Source: Odiellus spinosus (taxonomy: Eukaryota; Arthropoda; Arachnida; Opiliones; Phalangiidae). Taken from it: a DNA stretch of 64,000 nucleotides. Positions 37,801-46,800 of this stretch are shown piece after piece (within the stretch, counting starts at the first letter, position 1; each line of letters begins with the position of its first letter). Under the pieces are notes generated by a model. It did no database searches. It was not told where the DNA came from and saw only the letters and a program-made list of their open reading frames with translations. Made by a program: the position numbers and the translations under genes. The stretch is taken from positions 18,918,565 through 18,982,564 of the forward strand of contig OY987228.1 of assembly GCA_963920705.1 (NCBI GenBank). Direction: 5' to 3'.

Positions 37801-40800
37801 GACTTTTCGGTAAGGGGAAAAGAAAAAGCTCTTCTTTGACAAGTCGCTTCCGATATTAGTTCCTGTCAGAGAAAATTTCACCTATTTTGACCCAAATTCT
37901 TCCCATTTTTTTCTGTACAGAAATGAAATCTTAAATTAAATTCCTCTAAAAATTTGAACAAAAAAGACGAAGAATGCGTTTTGTTTTAAAGTTATAAATT
38001 TTAAAGATAATCTTTAGCTTTTTAGCTATCCCCTCTCTCCCTAGGGTGGGGTGTCGATATTGAATTCGTTGGGGCGATGTCGCCGTTCGGAAAAGACGAA
38101 AAACAACTAGTCCCGTATGATTACTTGAAAAACGCGTAAAGCACTAACCTTTGAAAACTTGAACAAGCGAAAATGAACTGTAATTGTAAAGCCTATAGTC
38201 ATGCGATCGTAAAATATGTATTTTTACAGTTGCTGTAATTTTTTATGACGTATGTATATATATTCTGAATTGTTTTTTAGCGATCTTTCCGAATCTATTA
38301 CTCATTTCCAAATGAAGTTAATGAAACCTCCATTACAGCCTCACCTTAAAGCTAGATATAAGTAAATATCTATGAATATTCAGAACTAATTCAAATAAAA
38401 TAAAAAAAAAAAAAAATCCTAACCTTTAACTTTATATACACTTTTTCCAAAAAAGTTAAGATGTTACTTATTAAACCTCTTTCATCTCTATAAAATTTAT
38501 CATTGGGTAATACTCCGCCTTGGCTTTCAGTATACTATACAAACTGCTGCCGTGCTTATAAAAGACGAATAATTAGAGAAAAGAAACCTTATAAAATCGG
38601 ATTTTTACTATTTTTTCCAAAAAAAAAAAAAAAGTGGAAAGTTTTAAGTACCAATTAGACTATACCATTTTTAAAGATTAAAAAAAAGTTTTTTTTTCTT
38701 AAGTACTTTAGAAGAATAATAAGGAAAGCCAGTTACGAATGAGCAGCTCTTCTTTTCTGGGTTAATTTATAGACCAATAAGAGAAGGACTCTGTAATTAG
38801 AATCAGAGCTATAGTTTTAGGGCATATTTTTATTTGTGCTCGAAAGCTCTCCCCCAAAAAAAATATCAAAATATTTTAGGTTTTAAACCATGAAATATCG
38901 GTCTCGTAAATAAAAGTTAATTAAAATTATTATTATTCGTGACATAATCCTCTAACTTTACCCTGGACCTTTAGGCATATACTTTAAATTCCCCGACATT
39001 TTCCTGACCATATCCCTTCTTTTTTAGGCCCAATTTTCAGGCTTTCCAGGTTTTTCATGACCCGCGGCAATATTGTAAAACCATTTACAAAATATTGTTG
39101 GGTAAAAACTAAAAACGATTGCCTCAGTTATTTTTTCGTAGCGCAAGTACGTGATCGAGTTAGTGGTCTTGTTTTACTTATCTAAATATGTAGAGGCTTA
39201 TACCCTCTTCAGAGGAGGCGTAATTATCCGGGGTTAAATCAGAATTAAGCGAGGTTTACATAGCCTTCTCAGTTCCATAAACCACGGTTAATTGTGATTA
39301 AACCTCGGTTAAATCTGATTAAACCTACTAGTTACGCCTCCTCTGAATATTCCCTTGAAGAGATACAAAATAGACCAGTTTTTTGGAATGCGCAAAGTTC
39401 TAAAGTTGCTTAAGTTTAGGGTGAGATGTGGTTGAAATCAAAGAGAGCTCGCAAATTATTATTTGTTAATTACTTCGGATTGACCGATAAAGCCCTATAA
39501 AATATAAAAACGGGTTGAAGACCCTTTTTGGCATTTCTAGTTCTTCTGTAGAGGAATAATTCGTCTAAGATCTTAAGTTAGCCTGGTTTCTCGCGCGGGA
39601 ATAAAGCGAATTTCTGTGTAAAAAGAGTTTTCGAATATATATTTTTTTAATCTTAAAAAGATTTTTACGAGATGAGATGGCAGAGGATTTGGAAGGAAGA
39701 GAAGTGATGGAGGAAGAAAAAGAAAGATTTCCCCTTCCCTTTTTCGATAGGAATATCCGCGCGCGAAGTGGCCCACGGGCTAAAAAGATTCGCTTCGTTC
39801 GCTTTTAAGAAACGTTTTTACGTCATGAATAATTGAAAAACTTCTCCCGCGGCTTAAGTCTATCAAGATTAACCACCTCTCAGCCTTTTCAATGCGTATA
39901 GCTAAGTAAAAAGTACAATCTTTTACTGAGAAATGCCCGGGCGAGTTTTTTTTTATTTATTCAGATATATTCTTTAAATCGGAAATACTTTGGAAATAGC
40001 TCGCCTCGAAACGTTGAACGAAAATACGTTGAATTAGACACCATTATTGTTAAATTACTGTAAAATGAACTTAATGGCTATGAATAGAATGAAATTTAAT
40101 ACAAATCGCCTAAAAGGCAGCTAAATTTAACCAAATTTCCCTAAAATTCCGAGAATTTCCTTTCGTACTTGTGAGAGATATAGGACCTGATGTTATTGTA
40201 TCCAGGATGTTGGGCTTTACCGTGAACATCAAAGCTATACGGTTGGAACACTTTTACAGGCGCAATCCAAATAAATATTCAATAGAGTCTTCATTCGGTG
40301 TTTTTTTGGAGGAATCTTATAAATATTTTTTTAAAAAAGAATTATCTCCTTCAAGATTTTAAGCATCTTCAGTCAACACTAAGCCTTAAAGGGATAATGC
40401 AACCTAACAACAAGTGAATTCTACGATTACGTATCGTTTAAATAGGAATAACCCACCTGTAAAAAACTAGAAATAAATTCAAAACGTACCCAGAAAATAG
40501 GCTTAGCTGAATTCATAGAGATTCTGAGTTTCTTCGCAAATACCCGTCGTTAAAGCGAGATCTCCGTGACATTTCCAAAAACATTCGATTGGTCGCTGAC
40601 CCTTCAACGCGAAGGAATTCAGGATCTCCATGAATCCAGCTAAGCCTTTTTTCCGGGAAAGTTTGAAATTTATTTCTAGTTTAATATTTTTTGTTTAATT
40701 TTTTCACTGGTGGATTAGGCCTATTTAAACGATAATGAATCGATAAAATCACTTGTTAGATTGCATTCTCCCTTTAAAGATGCTTTAGAATTTGAAAAGA

Positions 40801-43800
40801 CCTTGATCTATCATTGAACTCGCCTAAAAGAATGACTTCCGGTAATCCCTCCACCAAAATGTATCAGGATCTTAATCCGAAGTTTAGAAGGGAAGAAGAT
40901 TTGAATATTATCTATTTTCAACAATTTTTCTTTCACCTAGAGAGCTATTGTCATAAAATATTTCCTAAAAATAACCATATCAATCAAAACTCACAAAATG
41001 TTCCCTATCGCGTGGTAAAAACGATCATAAATAGGAAAAATAATGGAGTGTAAATGGAAAAATTGCATTTTGAATTCCGAAGATTAGAGTTTCTTTTTTT
41101 TTCCTTTTTTATGGGGAAGAGAATTGGTTTTGAATTTCTGCATTTCTCATATTTTAATGATTCACTGGAGGTTTTATTGCCTCAAACATGAGGGTTTCTT
41201 TTTGGCGAGTAATTTGATATTTTTTTGGCCGGGGGGGGGGGGGTGGACAATAATTCTTAGATGAAAGCTATGAAGGGAGTTTCTTAATGGTTGGCTCGTT
41301 TATCCAACTATTTTCGGTTGTTAAAATGAAAGACGAGATATATATATATTTAATATATTGACCCTTTTTCGTGGCAAAATGTAGACGCGGCCATTTAGGT
41401 TGGAAAAAGTGGATGCCTTCTCTGTATATTATAATGCCCCCCAATGGAGGCGCTATCAAAAGAAAAAAATAGTCGATACTATACGACGAAATACCATGGA
41501 GGTAAATTATAAATATATATAGAGGGAAAGAAAGTAGTCCCTTTTCGCTGGTGAGGAGATAAGAAGGAAATTGTGGTTCAGATGGTTAGGCCGTAGAAAC
41601 GAATGGCATACACGATACATTTATAGTAATCTAAAACGGCACATTTGTAGAGGGCTTAAACTTGTATAGGATTGCCATTTTTCCTCGATAGGTGGCGGGA
41701 TCATTCAGCGATTTTGTAGACGCGTCTCTCCCGTCCCGTTACCGTGTCAACCCGACGTAGATGTTACTACGTCAGGTTGCCACGGTAACGGAAGAGACGC
41801 GTCTGCAAAATCTTTGGTTAATCGCGCCTCTATAGTGTAAAGTTGGCGAACTAAATTTCCCCTTTGAAATTCTCATACTATTAAAACGCCGTATTCAAAA
41901 TTTTATTCATCTGTGTTGACGCGTTCTTAAGAAATTGGAATTTCAGAGGTCATAGAATAATAGCGTCTGCTTTCAAACATGCTTTGATATTTCACTGGTA
42001 CGCCACTTGCTGAACATTTAGACTACATTTTTCTATCATTATCTACTTAGTTGGTAAATATTTCGTGATTTTTGAACCGGGCTTAGCCTCTCTAGTCGAT
42101 GACAGCATCGACATTGCGTCTCGGGGTGTGGCTTCCTTATGGATTTACCATCTTGTTTTTTTTCTCTTTCAACCTTTCCTCCGATTTCGTATAAAGAGTT
42201 TCAGATTGCTGTCTTATTTTATTTGCCCGTTAAGTATCCTTTTAAAAGAAATTCTTTCGCGTCCGGGATTATCGCTGAGAGTGTTGTATACTTATTCGAC
42301 AAAGGCTTAAGAATATTGTATGGTCGAAATTTTTTCTCGCAAACAACTATTTTTATCCCTGAAAAACACTTATAGGTGTTTCTGTGTGATCATCTCTTAA
42401 GCCGATGGTAAAGCTTACGCGAAGTAGACATGTAGTTATTAAGTTTATTAACTACCAGATGTCCAAAGTACAAACGAACCAAACTAGAAGCACGTGCTAA
42501 GCTAGCGTATTTATGATGATCTTTGAATAAATTACGCAAAATAGTTAAATTAATAAATTTTGAATTAAAAATGGTTATAGTAGCGTGTTGTTAAATGAAC
42601 AGTACCACGAAACACGATGTTTCGAACCTAATACCCTTTTCAGACGAGGTTTAATCAGATTTAACCGAGGTTTAATCACAATTAACCGATGTTTATTGAA
42701 CTGAGAAGGCTATCTAAGCCTCTGTTAAATCTGATTAATCCACGACTAATTACGTCTCGTCTGAAGCGGTTTAATATACTTTTTAAATTAAAGTTTTAAA
42801 AATATCATCGTCACTAATATTTTATAATTAAATTAATTTTTACTTATCTGCTATAACCATGACAATAATTACAATATAATTAAACCTAAACTTTATAATT
42901 ATCTTCTTTTGAACTTTTTTTTAAGTAGAATGAAACCGAACGAGTTAATTTTGTCAATTATATTACCAGAAGCCGATGAAACCCTCCTTTGAAGTCTACT
43001 ACTCCAATGTTCCATATAGCGCTCCTCTCTGTATGGGTAAAATTCCCAATTTTACGAGTTAGAAGGGGTCCTACTTCATCCCCCCTGTCTACGGAAAATT
43101 GGAAATTCTCTCTCTCCACAAACGACGACGTTTTTTGGACGAACTCCGAGGCTGCTAGAGATATTCGCTCGACGAGCTCCCGCTCCGAAAACTTCTACCG
43201 TTAGGAGGCGTACGAATCGCGCCTTTTGAGAATAACCCATACAGAGAGGGGTAGACAAGACCCGGGAGTAATAGACTTCAAAGGAGGGTTTCATCGGCTT
43301 CTGATATTACTAAATATAATATTATTGGTGCAGTAAAACATTCCACACTAAAATAGATGTAAATAACTTAAAAGAAATGGAACCATATAATCTTACATTT
43401 TTAAAAATTCTTTCTAAACTTCAGCTTAAAGATTAAGGTTTTTACTACCTTTATCCATGAAGATATATGTATTTAATTAATCCACGGCATCAGACGAACT
43501 GCACTTGAACAAAAGTACTATCGACTTATACCTTTCTATTATATTATAAAACTTTAAAACAGGAAGGTATTAAGTTTTCCCAACGTCTCTAAACTAATAA
43601 ATTTTCCCTCCCTCTCCGAGCTTCCCGTTTATTTCTCTTCGGTCTTTTTTTCCTATCCTCAGTATATAGCTACTCTCGATAGAGCTTTAATCTAATAGGA
43701 AAAACGCGTAAACCAGACAAAATTTATGGGATCCTACATGGGGTCTGCGATCCGAAAGCTTCTATTATTCCCGTACTCCTTCGCCCAAAATCAAATTTTG

Positions 43801-46800
43801 ATAGGATTTAGGCTTAACCCGCATCTTCCATTTTTGATCCCCTTTCTATTTCCAAAGAATGGACGAAAATAGGAACCCTGTAGGGGTGAAGGTTTTTTTT
43901 TCTTTTAATATTAACGCTTTAATTGAAAATGTAAGAAAACTGGTAAAACGCCGCTTTCATCTGATCTGGACACAAAAGACTTAGCATCCCCCTTTTTCTT
44001 TTGTGTTATTTGACGTGGAAATATTTTCGTTCCAAAATTAGATTCGGGGTTCCTCTCCTTAAAGTCCACTTGTCAGTTTCAAAACGAGTCTTGTTAAATT
44101 TCCAGAAAAATAAAATAATTTTGATGAAAATTCATGAACAGAAGTCAATATCTTTTTCTTTGTTTCAAATTTATTGTTTTCATCGAAATTATTCTTTGGT
44201 CTCTGCGAATTTTAGCTCTGGTTAGTGGTTTGTTACGTGTATCTTTCTTAAAATTATGGAAAACCTTCCCGTAAAGACAGCCTTGCGGGTGATAAATTTC
44301 ATAGAACCAAAGTTTGGTAGTGTTTTCTGAAATATTGTTAAGAAACTACAATATTAAATACGTTTCCGAATGTTGTAGAAGGTTCCAAAAAGCCTGGAAA
44401 GGTCTAGAAAAGGCCTGGAAAGGTCTAGAAAGGTCTGGAAAGTGCTTGAAAGTTCTAGAAAGGTCTGGAAAGTGCTTGAAAGTTCTAGAAAGGTCTGGAA
44501 AGTGCTTGAAAGTTCTAGAAAGGTCTGGAAAGTGCTTGAAAGTTCTAGAAAGGTCTGGAAAGTGCTTGAAAGTTCTAGAAAGGTCTGGAAAGTGCTTGAA
44601 AGTTCTAGAAAGGTCTGGAAAGTACTTGAAAGTAGTTGAAAGTTCTCGAAAGGTCTGGAGAGTACTTGAAAGTTCTCGAAAGGTCTGGAGAGTACTTGAA
44701 AGTTCTAGAAAGGTCTGGAAAAAACTAGAAGTTCTAAAAAGGTCTGGAAAAATTCCTAAAAATTGTTGAAAAGTCTAGAAAAATCTTGAAAGTTCTGGAA
44801 AATTCTGATATGTCCCGTGCACGAATTCAAGCACCTAAAAACCTTAAAGAGATACCTTTAGCTTCTGGTATCATCCTACTTTATCTTAAAACGACGTTTA
44901 AGTTGGCCGTTAATAAATAAGTAGACGCCGTTTTACGATAACATAGTCCAGGACACCATATTTCAATATTCTCTTTAAACCTCTATAAATTGGGGAAGAT
45001 TTGCCTTTTTGTTAATCTGACACTGACTCCGTCAATTTACAGGCACGTATAGCGATTACGTGGTGTAGTCAGAGCCTCGCTTTCTTCTCATGGTCTGTAT
45101 ACGATATTCGATTTTCATTATGACGGCGTGTTTTATCCAAATTTATAAACATTCCTGTATATGGGCAACTCCCAATTAAACGCCCGCGTCCCATATAGCT
45201 TTGAAAATAATAAGTTCGGAAAACTTCCGGTAATTCCGAGAATATAATATGATAAACCGCCCGTCGTTCGCGCGTGGGTTTACGCGCGGGTTAAGCGTCG
45301 AATAATAGTTTAAGCCCTAGCTCTATCTCCACGGTCTTCCCTCCTCCCTCTAGCATCAGGCTCTTCCTTTTCTCTCTCGCGGTCCGTCGCTTCCTATAAT
45401 TAAGTTGGAAGGAGATCGAATTATTCCTATTATGTTTTGGTTGAATATGACGAGGATGGTAAATAGACAGTAATTATTAATAATTATCGAACGTAACTTG
45501 ACGTAGCTAGTTCTAGTAGTAGAGTTGAAATTAAATCCGAATTCTATAGCTACTCTCGTTCAATTCTAGTTTATATTTACCAAAACGAATTATATTTAAT
45601 TTATCTAGTTTGTAAAACATTTAGCTTCAATTAAAATTGAAGCGGAACTAAAATTAAATAATTTCGTTTGTTTGTTTACGTACGAGCCGTGGCCCGACCT
45701 GAAATTTGTCTAAAGGGACGCTAATGTTAGGAAAATTGGAGAACGGAGTTCTGCCTAAGCCTGTTTAAAATTTATTAAATTTATATTCTAAAATCATCAT
45801 TAAAACTTACTAATAGTATCTAGTTAATTTGCTGCTATTTAACGAAAATCTGCAGAGAAATTACATTTAAAACATTTTGTAGTCGAAACTCCTAAAGTTA
45901 GTTTTCTATTGGTCATTTCTTAGTAAAGTTGTCTATTAATCATTTCTAATTGAAGTTGTCTATTGGGTATTTCTAATTGAAGTTGTCTATTGGGTATTTC
46001 TAATTGAAGTTGTATATTGGCAGAAGCCGATGAAAGCCTCCTTTGAAGTCTACTACTCCAATATTCCATATAGCGCTCCTCTCTGTATGGGTAAAATTCC
46101 CAATTTTACGAGATCGGAGGGGTCCTACTTCATACCCCCCTGTCTACGGAAAATTGGAAATTCTCTCTCTCCACATACGACGACGTTTTTGGACGAACTC
46201 CAAGGCTGCTAGAGATATTCGCTCGACGAACTCCCGCTCCGAAAACATCTAGCGTTAGGAGGCGTACGAATCGCGCTTTTTGAGAATAACCCATACAGAG
46301 AGGGGTAGACAAGACCCGGGAGTAATAGACTTCAAAGGAGGGTTTCATCGGCTTCTGATATTGGTCATTTCTAATTGAAGTTGTCTTTTGGTAATTTCTA
46401 ATTGAAGTTGTCTTTTGCTAATTTCTAATTGAAGTTGTCTATTGGGTATTTCTAATTGAAGTTGTCTATTGGGTATTTCTAATTGAAGTTGTCTATTGGT
46501 AATTTCTAATTGAAGTTGTTTATTGGACATTTTTAAAATTTTCTTGCTATTAAATGGGTCTTTCTTACAGCCACAAATATTCTTAATTTACTCGTGTTCA
46601 AGAATTGTTTGCTAACTTGCTATTATCGTTTTAAAATTGTATAGGAATAATAATTCTCTCTTGGAAAATCTTTCTTGAACATTAGTTCCTGGTAGGTGGC
46701 TTTGCACTGAACACCGAAGCACGGCTGTTAAAACACTTTTACAGGCGTCTAATACTATTATCTGTATAAATATTTCTTGAAATATTCACAGTATATCGAG

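Noticed and set aside
44314-44769. 151-codon repeat protein (SGKCLKVLER units)
   Set aside because: Created by a 30-bp minisatellite; a second frame is equally open.
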